From NCBI RefSeq assembly GCF_002754475.1, contig NZ_PEFL01000002.1, positions 558,001 to 622,000 of the forward strand: DNA of 64,000 nt. The letters are read 5' to 3'. The notes under the pieces are model-generated. The model did no database searches, had not been told where the DNA came from, and saw only the letters and a program-made list of their open reading frames with translations. The stretch comes from Comamonas sp. 26. GTDB taxonomy: Bacteria > Pseudomonadota > Gammaproteobacteria > Burkholderiales > Burkholderiaceae_C. This document shows positions 49,691-58,161 of the stretch, piece after piece. The first letter of the stretch is position 1, and each line of letters starts with the position of its first letter. Position numbers and translations under genes: made by a program.

Positions 49691-49816
49691 TAGAATAGTA
49701 GGGTCGCTGAGTTAAAGAGCAACTTGCAGGGCGACGTTAAAACAAAACTGCTAAAGCGTTCGCCAGACTTCAAAGCTCAGGCAACGCAATTGCCCAAGCT
49801 ACAAGGAGTTATATCA

Positions 49817-51004
49817 ATGGCGAACAGCGATTTTCTGTTTACCTCGGAATCGGTTTCTGAAGGTCACCCCGACAAGGTCGCGGACCAGATCTCTGATGCG
49901 ATTCTGGACGCTATTTTCACCCAAGACCCGCACAGCCGCGTGGCAGCCGAGACACTGACCAACACCGGTCTGGTGGTATTGGCAGGTGAAATCACCACTG
50001 GCGCGAATGTGGACTACATCCAGGTCGCACGCGACACCATCAAGCGCATCGGCTATGACAATACCGAATACGGTATTGACTACAAGGGATGCTCGGTTCT
50101 CGTCGCTTACGACAAGCAAAGCCAAGACATCGCCCAAGGCGTGGACAAGGCCAGCGATGACGAGCTGAACACCGGCGCTGGTGATCAGGGCCTGATGTTT
50201 GGCTACGCCTGCGACGAAACGCCCGAGCTGATGCCCGCGCCCATCTATTACGCACACCGTCTGATGGAACGCCAGGCCCAGCTGCGCAAGGATGGCCGTC
50301 TGCCCTTCCTGCGCCCTGACGCCAAGAGCCAGGTGACCCTGCGCTATGTGGATGGCAAGCCCCACAGCATCGATACCGTGGTGCTGTCCACCCAGCACAG
50401 CCCCGACCAGTCGGAAACATCGACCAAGATGAAGGCCTCGTTCACCGAAGCCATCATTGAAGAGATCATCAAGCCCGTGCTGCCATCTGAATGGCTGCTG
50501 GACACCAAGTACCTGATCAACCCCACCGGCCGTTTCGTCGTGGGCGGCCCTCAGGGCGATTGCGGCCTGACCGGTCGCAAGATCATTGTGGATACCTACG
50601 GCGGTGCTTGCCCCCACGGCGGCGGCGCATTCTCCGGTAAGGACCCAACCAAGGTAGACCGCTCGGCTGCTTACGCAGCGCGCTATGTGGCCAAGAACGT
50701 GGTCGCCGCCGGTCTGGCGCGCCAATGCCAGGTTCAAGTGGCCTACGCCATTGGTGTGGCTCGCCCCATGAACATCACCGTGTACACCGAAGGCACAGGC
50801 GTGATTCCCGATGCGGAAATCGCCAAGCTGGTGGCTGCTCACTTTGACCTGCGCCCCAAGGGCATCATCCAGATGCTGGACCTGCTGCGCCCCATCTACA
50901 GCAAGACTGCGGCTTACGGCCACTTCGGCCGCGAAGAGCCCGAGTTCACCTGGGAACGTACAGACAAAGCTTCTGAACTGCGCGCAGCCGCCGGTCTGAA
51001 GTAA
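49817..51004 (+). CDS. metK: S-adenosylmethionine synthetase
   Basis: A 395-aa enzyme that makes SAM from methionine and ATP. Motifs: the N-terminal [15 protein letters not shown] with the catalytic His, [13 protein letters not shown] and the phosphate loop [25 protein letters not shown] lies 12 bases before the ATG. The 126-base leader has no recognisable SAM riboswitch. The 3' region before the terminator is unusually structured. Confidence 0.98.
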   Translation: MANSDFLFTSESVSEGHPDKVADQISDAILDAIFTQDPHSRVAAETLTNTGLVVLAGEITTGANVDYIQVARDTIKRIGYDNTEYGIDYKGCSVLVAYDKQSQDIAQGVDKASDDELNTGAGDQGLMFGYACDETPELMPAPIYYAHRLMERQAQLRKDGRLPFLRPDAKSQVTLRYVDGKPHSIDTVVLSTQHSPDQSETSTKMKASFTEAIIEEIIKPVLPSEWLLDTKYLINPTGRFVVGGPQGDCGLTGRKIIVDTYGGACPHGGGAFSGKDPTKVDRSAAYAARYVAKNVVAAGLARQCQVQVAYAIGVARPMNITVYTEGTGVIPDAEIAKLVAAHFDLRPKGIIQMLDLLRPIYSKTAAYGHFGREEPEFTWERTDKASELRAAAGLK

Positions 51005-51012
51005 ACCACTGA

Positions 51013-51147
51013 TGAGGGGCCCCGCGAAAGCGGGAGCATCGCTGCGAGGACCAAGTTCCATCGCGCTGATGCGAACGCGGACCATAAGGCGTAGAAGCCT
51101 TCCAACCGTCATTCCAAGTCACCGAAAGAGATTTCGGTGACTTTTTT
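51013..51147 (+). ncRNA. Structured metK 3' region, candidate sRNA
   Basis: Between the metK stop and its terminator is a stretch with three consecutive hairpins. The first is CCCGC/GCGGG with a GAAA loop (51021-51034). The second is a longer imperfect stem from 51036 to 51072, in which GCATC pairs with GATGC and GCGA-GGA with TCC-A-TCGC around a symmetric 3x3 internal loop. The third is AAGGC/GCCTT (51086-51101). A strong terminator ends the stretch. I see no open reading frame on the plus strand that explains it and do not recognise it as a known riboswitch. It could be a 3'-UTR-derived small RNA. Confidence 0.3.
51117..51147 (+). terminator. Terminator of metK
   Basis: An 11-bp perfect stem (51117-51127 with 51132-51142, AGTCACCGAAA/TTTCGGTGACT) with loop GAGA and a T-tract at 51142-51147. 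Confidence 0.92.
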
Positions 51148-51248
51148 ATTGTCAGATTCGACCTACGGGAATTTTCCCCAAATGAACACTAAAGGCTTGC
51201 GCTCACGCACTTAGGCTTGAACCATCGCTTCATACAAAGGAGTCTTCG

Positions 51249-51422
51249 ATGCTCAAGTGGGCCATTATTTTTGCCGTCATCTCCCTGGTGGCCGGTGTTT
51301 TCGGCTTTACCGGCGTAGCCGCAGGTGCCGCCGGCATTGCCAAGGTTTTGTTCTTTATCTTTATTGCGATTGCCGTGATCTTTGTGGTGCTGGCCCTGCT
51401 GGGCATAGGCGCAGTGAGCTAG
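51249..51422 (+). CDS. DUF1328 small membrane protein
   Basis: A 57-aa protein with two hydrophobic segments ([18 protein letters not shown] and [19 protein letters not shown]) separated by a short AAGAAGIAK turn. This is the pattern of the YtjA/DUF1328 family, often associated with envelope stress. The function is unknown. AAGGAG lies 10 bases before the ATG. It stands alone between two terminators, so it is a monocistronic gene. Confidence 0.88.
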   Translation: MLKWAIIFAVISLVAGVFGFTGVAAGAAGIAKVLFFIFIAIAVIFVVLALLGIGAVS

Positions 51423-51447
51423 ACCGGCTGATAGATTCCTTCCAAAT

Positions 51448-51475
51448 AAAAATGCCTGCTCAGCAGGCATTTTTT
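51448..51475. terminator. Bidirectional terminator between DUF1328 gene and nrtR
   Basis: A 12-bp perfect stem (51448-51459 with 51463-51474, AAAAATGCCTGC/GCAGGCATTTTT) with a TCA loop and T/A-tracts on both sides. It separates the convergent DUF1328 and nrtR genes. Confidence 0.9.
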
Positions 51476-51484
51476 ACGTTCACT

Positions 51485-52165
51485 TCATAAGCCACGGGGG
51501 CTCAGCGCCAGCTCCTGCCGGAAGACCGGCTTGACCCGGTAGAGCTGAGCCGGCCTGTGCGCCCCCCCCTGCAAGGCACCCGGCACAGCCTCCAGCCAAT
51601 CCATCTCATCCATCTTGCGCCTGAAACTGACCTTGTTCAAAGGCTCACCCAGGACGTTTTCATAGACCAGTTGCAGCTGCGGCAGCGTGAACGTCTCGCC
51701 ACACAAGTGCACGGGCAGCGAGGAATAAAGGCTTTTGCTGCGCACCCGCGCCAGCGCCGCATCCAGAATGGTGCGATGGTCAAAGGGCAACTGCGGCAGG
51801 GCCGACACGGGTACCACACACAAATCATCTCGCTGCGGCGGCAGGCTCTGCGTGGGCAGCAAGGCGCAATACGCTACGGCCACCGACCAGCCACGCGGGT
51901 CACGCGCCGGGCCGCTGAAAGTGGCGAGTTGCTCCAGATACGCGCCTTCAATACCCACCTTGGTCTGGAGCACCCGGGCCGCGCTGGCCTTGGTGTCAGC
52001 ATCTTCTGCGGTGTGGATAAAGCCGCCGGGCAAGGCCCACACGCCCGCAAATGGCGCAGCGGCGCGGCGCAGCAGCACGGCATGCAACTGCTGCTCGGCC
52101 AGCGTGAGCAGCACCACATCGACGCTGACCTGCACGGCTTCTCTGCGTTCAGTGGTTTGATTCAT
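51485..52165 (-). CDS. nrtR: Nudix-related transcriptional regulator NrtR
   Basis: A 226-aa protein with an N-terminal Nudix fold (VDVVLLTLAEQQLHAVLL, then AGVWALPGGFIHTAED) and a C-terminal winged helix (FTLPQLQLVYENVLGEPLN, then VSFRRKMDEM). The Nudix box lacks the catalytic REUxEE residues (it reads AARVLQTKVG), which is typical of NrtR regulators that bind ADP-ribose instead of cleaving it. NrtR represses NAD genes. Here it is divergent from a four-gene NAD salvage operon, which fits. Confidence 0.9.
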   Translation of the reverse strand: MNQTTERREAVQVSVDVVLLTLAEQQLHAVLLRRAAAPFAGVWALPGGFIHTAEDADTKASAARVLQTKVGIEGAYLEQLATFSGPARDPRGWSVAVAYCALLPTQSLPPQRDDLCVVPVSALPQLPFDHRTILDAALARVRSKSLYSSLPVHLCGETFTLPQLQLVYENVLGEPLNKVSFRRKMDEMDWLEAVPGALQGGAHRPAQLYRVKPVFRQELALSPRGL

Positions 52166-52192
52166 TTTTTTACCAACTCCATTTTCTTCGGC

Positions 52193-52211
52193 ATGATTAT
52201 TTCACAATCAT
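52193..52211. promoter_or_regulatory. Small palindrome in the nrtR promoter region
   Basis: ATGATT (52193-52198) and AATCAT (52206-52211) form a perfect 6-bp inverted repeat with a 7-nt spacer, 28 bases upstream of the nrtR start. It may be a second operator half or coincidental. Confidence 0.3.
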
Positions 52212-52214
52212 CCA

Positions 52215-52249
52215 AAATTACTTAGTTGCAATTATATTTTAAGTAATTT
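52215..52249. promoter_or_regulatory. Perfect 10-bp inverted repeat, NrtR operator candidate
   Basis: AAATTACTTA (52215-52224) and TAAGTAATTT (52240-52249) form a perfect inverted repeat with a 15-nt AT-rich centre. It sits in the 123-base gap between nrtR and the NAD operon, 40 bases before the first gene. Such a site would let one repressor control both transcripts. It is not matched here to a published consensus. Confidence 0.5.
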
Positions 52250-52288
52250 AGACTGCAGGCATTGCACATCGCTCAGAAGGTGAAGACC

Positions 52289-53137
52289 ATGCGCTACACA
52301 GAGACCCAGTTACTCATCATCGACCCGCAAAATGACTTCTGCGACCTGCCTGAGAACTGGCAGCCTCGCTCGCCGGTGACTGAGCAAGTGATAGCACCCA
52401 GCCTGCCCGTGGCTGGTGCTCATGCGGATATGCAGCGTCTCGCCAGCTGGATTGCAGCCCAAGGCGAAACGCTGGGCCAGATCACCCTCACCCTCGATTC
52501 GCACCAGAGCTACGACATTGCCCACCCCGCCTTCTGGCAACAGCGGGACGGCAGTGCTGTCACGCCCTTCACCCAGATTACGGCCGCGCAGATGCGGGCT
52601 GGCGACTTTGCCCCGCGCAATGCAGCAGAGCAGTCGCGCACGCTGCAATACCTGGATCAACTAGAGGCACAAGGCAGCTACACGCTGATGGTCTGGCCGC
52701 TGCACTGCGAGATTGGCAGTTGGGGCCATGGCGTGCATGCCAGCGTGCTGACGGCTTGCCGCCGGTGGCAAGACCTGCAGCACCGCGCCGTGCGCCATGT
52801 ATTCAAAGGCATGAACCCGTGGACCGAGCACTACAGTGCCATCCGCGCCGAGGTCCCCGATACGCAAGACCCAGAAACCGGCCTGAACACTGCCCTACTG
52901 GCTCAGCTTCGCGCCAGTTCCCAATTGGTGATCGCCGGTGAGGCCAGCAGCCACTGCGTGCGCGCCACAACGGAGCACATTGTGGACAACTGGGGCAGCG
53001 ACGATTTCTCGCGCATCGTGCTGCTGACAGACTGCATGAGCCCAGTGGGCGGCTTCGAGGCGGCGCACACCGCCTTCCTGCAGCACATGCATGCAATCGG
53101 TGTACGCTGCGAAACCAGCGCCAGCTTTAACTTATGA
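52289..53137 (+). CDS. Nicotinamidase-like cysteine hydrolase (isochorismatase family)
   Basis: A 282-aa member of the isochorismatase-like hydrolases, longer than typical PncA (about 210 aa). The catalytic triad seems complete: Asp12 in LLIIDPQNDF, Lys173 in RHVFKGMNPW and Cys223 in GEASSHCVRA. Asp70, His72 and His79 in LTLDSHQSYDIAH match the metal site of nicotinamidases. Its place as the first gene of an NAD salvage operon suggests it converts nicotinamide to nicotinate for PncB. The start at 52289 has AAGGTG upstream. Confidence 0.8.
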   Translation: MRYTETQLLIIDPQNDFCDLPENWQPRSPVTEQVIAPSLPVAGAHADMQRLASWIAAQGETLGQITLTLDSHQSYDIAHPAFWQQRDGSAVTPFTQITAAQMRAGDFAPRNAAEQSRTLQYLDQLEAQGSYTLMVWPLHCEIGSWGHGVHASVLTACRRWQDLQHRAVRHVFKGMNPWTEHYSAIRAEVPDTQDPETGLNTALLAQLRASSQLVIAGEASSHCVRATTEHIVDNWGSDDFSRIVLLTDCMSPVGGFEAAHTAFLQHMHAIGVRCETSASFNL

Positions 53138-53144
53138 GACAAAC

Positions 53145-53183
53145 AGGCCTCTAGCGCATACAAGACAAGCGCTAGCAGCTCAC
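53145..53183. repeat. Dispersed palindromic repeat, copy F
   Basis: CTAGCGC (53151-53157) and GCGCTAG (53169-53175) form a perfect inverted repeat with an 11-nt spacer, followed by CAGCTCACATTTTTG. It lies between the nicotinamidase-like gene and pncB, inside the NAD operon. It nearly matches copy A at 4117-4156. Confidence 0.75.
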
Positions 53184-53203
53184 ATTTTTGAAAAGAAAGC
53201 GGT

Positions 53204-54418
53204 ATGAGCCCGATCATCACCAATCTGCTGGACACCGACCTCTACAAATTCACCATGTGGCAAGCCATGCTGCACCGCCACCCTCAGACCGAAGCCGTGT
53301 ACGAATTTGTCTGCCGCACGCCCACCGCCTTTCCGCTGGCCAGCTTGCTGCCTGAGGTGGAGCGTGAGCTGGACGCGCTGTGCAGCCTACGCTTTGGCAA
53401 AGACGATCTGGACTATCTGGACAGCCTGCGCTTTATCAAGAGCGACTTCATCGACTTTTTGCGCATCTTCCAGTTCCAGCGCGCCTTCATCAAGGCATGG
53501 GCTGAGGGCGACACGCTGCACATCGAGGCGCGCGGCCCGCAAGTCCACGTCATGGGCTTCGAGATTTACGTACTGGCCATCGTCAACGAGCTGTACTTTC
53601 GCCGCTTTGATGCCGAAGCCGCCATCGTTGAAGGCCGCCAGCGCCTGAGCCAGAAGCTAGAGCGGCTCAAGCATTTGGCCGTGGAGGCCAAGCTGCGCAA
53701 CCCCTTTGAACTGTTTGACTTCGGCGTGCGCCGCCGCTATTCCGGCCTCTGGCAGCGCGAGGTGGTGCAGGCCTTTGCCGACGAGACTTCGCAGTGGTTC
53801 AAAGGCACATCCAACGTACTGCTGGCGCGTGACCTGAACCTTGTGCCCATCGGCACCATGGCCCATGAATATCTGCAGACCTATCAGGCATTGGGCGTGC
53901 GGCTGCGTGACTTTCAGGTGGCAGCACTGGAAGACTGGGTTCAAGAGTACCGGGGCGATCTGGGTATCGCCCTGACCGACACCGTGGGCATGGACGCGTT
54001 TCTGGCCGACTTCGACATGTACTTTGCCAAGCTGTTCGATGGCCTGCGCCACGACTCTGGAGACCCGTTTGAGTGGGGTGAAAAAGCCATTGCCCACTAT
54101 GAAAAGCTGCGCATTCCACCGCAAAGCAAGCGCCTTGTCTTCTCGGACGGTCTGGATCTGGACACCGCACTGGCCCTGTACCACCGCTTTGCCGATCGTA
54201 TTCAGTGCGGCTTCGGCGTCGGCACCCGCCTGACCAACGATATGGGACTGACCACCATCAATATCGTGATGAAGCTGACCCATGCCAACGGCCAGCCCGT
54301 TGCCAAAATATCAGACTCGCCCGGCAAGACGCTGTGCAACGACGAAACCTATCTGGCCTATCTGCGCCAGGTTTTCAGCATTGCGGAACCCGCGGCCAAA
54401 AGGCCTGAAACCGTCTGA
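53204..54418 (+). CDS. pncB: Nicotinate phosphoribosyltransferase
   Basis: A 404-aa enzyme that makes nicotinate mononucleotide from nicotinate and PRPP in the Preiss-Handler salvage route. Motifs: [17 protein letters not shown] at the N-terminus, [14 protein letters not shown], the nearby [11 protein letters not shown] region, and [16 protein letters not shown]. It follows the nicotinamidase-like gene by 66 bases, including a repeat copy, and precedes nadE by 16 bases. Confidence 0.97.
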   Translation: MSPIITNLLDTDLYKFTMWQAMLHRHPQTEAVYEFVCRTPTAFPLASLLPEVERELDALCSLRFGKDDLDYLDSLRFIKSDFIDFLRIFQFQRAFIKAWAEGDTLHIEARGPQVHVMGFEIYVLAIVNELYFRRFDAEAAIVEGRQRLSQKLERLKHLAVEAKLRNPFELFDFGVRRRYSGLWQREVVQAFADETSQWFKGTSNVLLARDLNLVPIGTMAHEYLQTYQALGVRLRDFQVAALEDWVQEYRGDLGIALTDTVGMDAFLADFDMYFAKLFDGLRHDSGDPFEWGEKAIAHYEKLRIPPQSKRLVFSDGLDLDTALALYHRFADRIQCGFGVGTRLTNDMGLTTINIVMKLTHANGQPVAKISDSPGKTLCNDETYLAYLRQVFSIAEPAAKRPETV

Positions 54419-54434
54419 CCAACAGGAGAGAGCC

Positions 54435-56138
54435 ATGTTGAAAGTCACCCTCGCCCAGCTCAACTACATGGTGGGCGACATTCAGGGCAATATCCGCCGC
54501 ATGAGCGAAGCCGCTGCCAGGGCAAGCGCCGACAAAGCGGATCTGGTGGTGTTTTCCGAGCTGTCGCTGTCTGGCTACTACCCCGGCGACATGCTCGATG
54601 AGCCCAGCTTTTTGCAGCGGCTTGACGCTGGCCTGCAAGACCTGCTGTCTGCCACACGCCAGTTCCCCGATCTTCACTGGGTGGTGGGCGCGCCCACCCG
54701 CCACAACGGCCCCGGCAAACCGCTGCACAACAGCCTGCTGGTGCTCAAAGACGGGCAGATTCGCCTGCAGTACGACAAGCAGCTGCTGCCCACCTACAAC
54801 ATCTTTGACGAGCGCCGCCACTTCGAGCCCGGCGCAGACACGGCCAAGGTGCTACGCGTGGGTAATTGCCAGGTCGGCTTTCTGGTCTGTGAGGACGGCT
54901 GGAACGACCAAGGCGCCGACTACGCCACCAACCCCTTTGTGCGCATGGGCGACGCTGCGCCGGACATGGTCATCAGCATCAACGCCAGCCCCAGCCACCT
55001 GGGCAAACGCGAGCAGCGCCACGAAGTCTTCACGCAGGCAGCGGCGCGCCACAAGCTTTCCATCCTCTATGTGAACCAGATCGGCGGCCAGGACCAGATC
55101 GTGTTTGACGGCGCATCGTTTGCCGTCGAACCCGAAGCCGGTGTGGTGTTTGAAGCCAAGCGCTTCGAAGAAGACATCTACACGCTGGAGCTGGGTGACA
55201 ACGGGCATTTTCAGAGCGCCACCGGCCAAAATCTCAGCCCAGTGCCCGCGCAAGGCCTGTCCACCATGGAGTTCTACCGCCAGCAAATCGTGCTGGGCTT
55301 GCGCGACTATGCGCGCCGCTGCGGCTTCAAGCAGGTGGTGGTGGGTAGCTCCGGCGGCATTGATTCGGCGCTGACACTGGCTCTGGCCGTTGATGCGCTG
55401 GGGGCGGACAACGTGGTTGGCATCACCATGCCGTCCAGCTATTCGTCAGCCGGTTCGGTGGATGACTCGGTGGATCTGTGTCGCAATCTGGGCATCAAGC
55501 TGTACGAGCACCCGATTAAAGAACTGGTCACCACCTACGCGCGCCAGTTCGAGGCCAGCTTTGGCGAAGCTCTTCAAGGTTTGGCACTGGAGAACCTGCA
55601 GGCCCGCACTCGCGGCACCACGCTGATGGAATTCAGCAACGCCTTTGGCCACCTGCTGCTGACCACAGGCAACAAGTCCGAAGTCTCGGTGGGCTACTGC
55701 ACGCTATATGGCGACACCAATGGCGGGCTGGGCTTGCTGGGCGATCTGTACAAGACCGAGGTCTTCGAGCTGTCGCGCCACATCAACACCCACGCGGGCC
55801 GTGAGCTGATTCCGCAAATTATCATCGACAAGCCGCCATCGGCCGAGCTGGCCCCAGGCCAGAAGGACGAGGACAGCCTGCCGCCCTATGCCGTGCTGGA
55901 TGAAATCCTTAAATGGCATATTGAGGGCCAGCACCTGTCCAGCAAAGAGTACGCCCATGCCGCCGCGTTTGTGGAAAAGCTGCGCACCCAGAGCGGCGGG
56001 CCCGAGATCATTGCCCGTGTGCAAAAGCTGGTGTTCCGCAGCGAGTACAAGCGCAGACAGGCCCCGCCCATGCTGAGAGTGCGCCCTCGCGCCTTTGGCA
56101 CCGGCCGGCAAATGCCAATTGCGGCACACTATGAGTAA
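54435..56138 (+). CDS. nadE: Glutamine-dependent NAD+ synthetase
   Basis: A 567-aa two-domain enzyme that amidates nicotinate adenine dinucleotide. The N-terminal nitrilase-like glutaminase domain has the Glu42 (VVFSELSLSGYYPG), Lys115 (LQYDKQLLPTYN) and Cys152 (LVCEDGWND) triad. The C-terminal synthetase domain has the pyrophosphate loop SSGGIDSALTLALA (about residues 305-318). AGGAGAG lies just before the ATG at 54435. It follows pncB by 16 bases. Confidence 0.97.
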   Translation: MLKVTLAQLNYMVGDIQGNIRRMSEAAARASADKADLVVFSELSLSGYYPGDMLDEPSFLQRLDAGLQDLLSATRQFPDLHWVVGAPTRHNGPGKPLHNSLLVLKDGQIRLQYDKQLLPTYNIFDERRHFEPGADTAKVLRVGNCQVGFLVCEDGWNDQGADYATNPFVRMGDAAPDMVISINASPSHLGKREQRHEVFTQAAARHKLSILYVNQIGGQDQIVFDGASFAVEPEAGVVFEAKRFEEDIYTLELGDNGHFQSATGQNLSPVPAQGLSTMEFYRQQIVLGLRDYARRCGFKQVVVGSSGGIDSALTLALAVDALGADNVVGITMPSSYSSAGSVDDSVDLCRNLGIKLYEHPIKELVTTYARQFEASFGEALQGLALENLQARTRGTTLMEFSNAFGHLLLTTGNKSEVSVGYCTLYGDTNGGLGLLGDLYKTEVFELSRHINTHAGRELIPQIIIDKPPSAELAPGQKDEDSLPPYAVLDEILKWHIEGQHLSSKEYAHAAAFVEKLRTQSGGPEIIARVQKLVFRSEYKRRQAPPMLRVRPRAFGTGRQMPIAAHYE

Positions 56139-56157
56139 GCCTTAATCAAAAAGTGAG

Positions 56158-56198
56158 CAGCTTGCGCTTGATGAACATGCGCAAGCGCCTCTTTGAGC
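56158..56198. repeat. Dispersed palindromic repeat, copy G
   Basis: GCTTGCGC (56160-56167) and GCGCAAGC (56179-56186) form a perfect 8-bp inverted repeat with an 11-nt spacer, followed by GCCTCTTTGAGCC. It lies between nadE and nadM. Its position argues that the open frame here is not coding until a later ATG. Confidence 0.6.
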
Positions 56199-56317
56199 CA
56201 ATATGCCCAACTTCGGGCGCTGATTTCTGTACGGGTTTTGCTTTCATGCCTCAAGCCAGTTCCCACACCGCCAGCAAACGTGTCATCTCTGCTGCGCCAG
56301 AGACTCTGCCTATCTCG

Positions 56318-57409
56318 ATGCCCCTGCATACCGCCGTGCTGATTGGCCGCTTTCAGCCACTGCACAACGGGCATATGGCACTGCTGCACGCAGCGCTAGA
56401 GCGCGCCCGCCAAGTGGTGGTGGTGCTGGGCAGTGCCTGGCAGGCCCCAAACCCCAAAAACCCGTTTAGCTGGCAGGAGCGCGCGCAGATGCTGCGAGAC
56501 GCGCTATCCAAAGAGGATACAGAGCGCATTAAGTGCGTGCCCGTGCGTGACTATTACAACGAGCCGCTGTGGGTCAATGCCGTGCGTGACGCCGTGCAAG
56601 CCCATGTTCCCGAAGGCGCCAGCGTGGCGCTGGTGGGCCACTTCAAAGACTCCAGCAGCAGCTATCTGGCGCGCTTTCCGGGCTGGGAGCTGATCAGCCT
56701 GCCCCGTCTGGGCCAGTTTGATGCCACGCCGCTGCGTGACATCTTCCTGGGCGAAGGCAGCGCATCGCCTGAAGCCATGGATGCCGCACTGGGCAAGCTC
56801 TCCAGCCAGATGCCCGAAAGCACGCTGGCCTTTTTGCGTCACTGGGCCCACACGCCTTTGTATGTGCGCCTGCAAAAAGAGTGGCACATGCTGCAAGCCT
56901 ATAAAGAGGCTTGGGCCAAGGCCCCTTACGCCCCTCTGTTTGTGACGGTGGATGCCTTGCTGCGCTGCCACGCCAAGGGCCAGGGCCATGTGCTGCTGAT
57001 TCAACGCGGCCATGCGCCTGGTGTAGGCCTGTGGGCCTTGCCCGGCGGCTTTCTGGAGCAGCGCGACAGCCTGTGGCAATCCTGCGTACGTGAGTTGCGC
57101 GAAGAAACCTGCTCCTCCATCAGCGAGGCCGATCTGCTGGCCGCCGTACAAGCCGTGCAGGTGTTTGACCACCCGGACCGCAGCCTGCGCGGCCGCACCA
57201 TCACCCATGTCCACTACCTGGATCTTGGCATGCAGCCCGCCCTACCGCCCGTTCAAGGCGCAGACGATGCCGCGCTGGCACGCTGGGTGCCGATTGCCGA
57301 TCTGGCGCAAATGGAAGGGGACTTTTTTGAAGACCACTTCCAGATCCTGTGCCAGTTCCTGCCCATCACGCTGATCCACGGCGAGCAGCCTGCCAGACAG
57401 GTCGCTTAA
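56318..57409 (+). CDS. nadM: Bifunctional NMN adenylyltransferase/Nudix hydrolase
   Basis: A 363-aa fusion. The N-terminal NadM-type nucleotidyltransferase has VLIGRFQPLHNGHMALL, with the HxGH-type ATP site, and LPRLGQFDATPLRD. The C-terminal Nudix domain has GLWALPGGFLEQRDS with a complete RELREET box, in contrast to nrtR. Such fusions are known to make NAD(P) precursors and to cleave ADP-ribose. I start it at the ATG at 56318, eight residues before the GRFQP motif. An ATG at 56246 is possible. It is the last gene of the operon. Confidence 0.92.
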   Translation: MPLHTAVLIGRFQPLHNGHMALLHAALERARQVVVVLGSAWQAPNPKNPFSWQERAQMLRDALSKEDTERIKCVPVRDYYNEPLWVNAVRDAVQAHVPEGASVALVGHFKDSSSSYLARFPGWELISLPRLGQFDATPLRDIFLGEGSASPEAMDAALGKLSSQMPESTLAFLRHWAHTPLYVRLQKEWHMLQAYKEAWAKAPYAPLFVTVDALLRCHAKGQGHVLLIQRGHAPGVGLWALPGGFLEQRDSLWQSCVRELREETCSSISEADLLAAVQAVQVFDHPDRSLRGRTITHVHYLDLGMQPALPPVQGADDAALARWVPIADLAQMEGDFFEDHFQILCQFLPITLIHGEQPARQVA

Positions 57410-57416
57410 GGCGCAA

Positions 57417-57466
57417 AATTCATAGCTGCTAGCGCTTATTCAATAAGCGCTGCAACCCTTTTTTTT
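57417..57466. repeat. Dispersed palindromic repeat, copy H
   Basis: CATAGCTGCT is followed by AGCGCTTAT (57431-57439) and ATAAGCGCT (57443-57451), a perfect 9-bp inverted repeat with a 3-nt loop. A run of eight or more Ts follows near 57459. It might also act as a weak terminator of the NAD operon. Confidence 0.75.
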
Positions 57467-57479
57467 CTAAAAAATAATC

Positions 57480-57977
57480 ATGAGCACGTTGAACATCCGC
57501 CCTGCCACAGAGCAAGACATCGACCTCATCCTGCACTTTGTGCGTGAGCTGGCGATCTACGAAAAAGCCGAAGACGAAGCCAAGGCCACGCCCGAGCATG
57601 TGCTCCGCACGCTGTTTTGCGAGCACCCGGCCGTTTTTGGCCTGATTTGCGAGGTCGATGGCAAGGCCGTGGGCTTTGCGGTGTACTTCTTCAACTACTC
57701 CACCTGGCAAGGCCAGCATGGCCTGTATCTGGAAGACCTCTACATCACCCCCGATGCACGCGGCCACGGCGCGGGCAAGGCCCTGCTGCAGCGACTGGCC
57801 CAGATCGCCATCGACAAGAACTGCGGCCGCTTTGAATGGAGCTGCCTTGACTGGAATACACCGTCCCTGAAGTTCTACGACAGCCTGGGTGCCCTGCCGC
57901 AAACCGAGTGGATTCGCTACCGCATGACAGGTGACGCCCTGCAAGCACTGGCCAGCGGCCAGAAAACCGTCAGCTAA
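57480..57977 (+). CDS. GNAT family N-acetyltransferase (diamine acetyltransferase-like)
   Basis: A 165-aa single-domain acetyltransferase. It carries the acetyl-CoA motif in LYLEDLYITPDARGHGAGKALLQ, here quoted only in part: the pattern is ARGHGAGKALL. The NTPSLKFYDSLGAL stretch and the early IRPATEQDIDLIL are typical of the SSAT-like branch. The substrate is unknown. It starts at ATG 57480 without a strong ribosome-binding site, 71 bases after nadM, and is probably a separate unit. Confidence 0.88.
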   Translation: MSTLNIRPATEQDIDLILHFVRELAIYEKAEDEAKATPEHVLRTLFCEHPAVFGLICEVDGKAVGFAVYFFNYSTWQGQHGLYLEDLYITPDARGHGAGKALLQRLAQIAIDKNCGRFEWSCLDWNTPSLKFYDSLGALPQTEWIRYRMTGDALQALASGQKTVS

Positions 57978-58161
57978 TCCGTATCAAAAGCATTCAGAGT
58001 GATGCGCGCTACCCAGCAAACTAGCGTGCACTCCCTTATCAGATGACGAGTACGCAACTTCAACACTATGTGGAGCAACAGCTTGCGTCAAAATGGGTGG
58101 TTTTGCATAAAAATAACAAGGCGGCTATCAGGCTGGCCTTCACACTCATTGGAATCCCTTG

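Noticed and set aside
49691..49816. SAM riboswitch in the metK leader
   Set aside because: The 126-base leader shows none of the SAM-I, SAM-II or SAM/SAH consensus features I know and no strong terminator or sequestering hairpin before the ATG.
51030..51052. SAH riboswitch downstream of metK
   Set aside because: The string GAGCATCGCTGCGAGG faintly resembles the SAH riboswitch core, but the partner segment (CAGGCUCGG type) and the pseudoknot arm are missing and no ahcY or metH follows.
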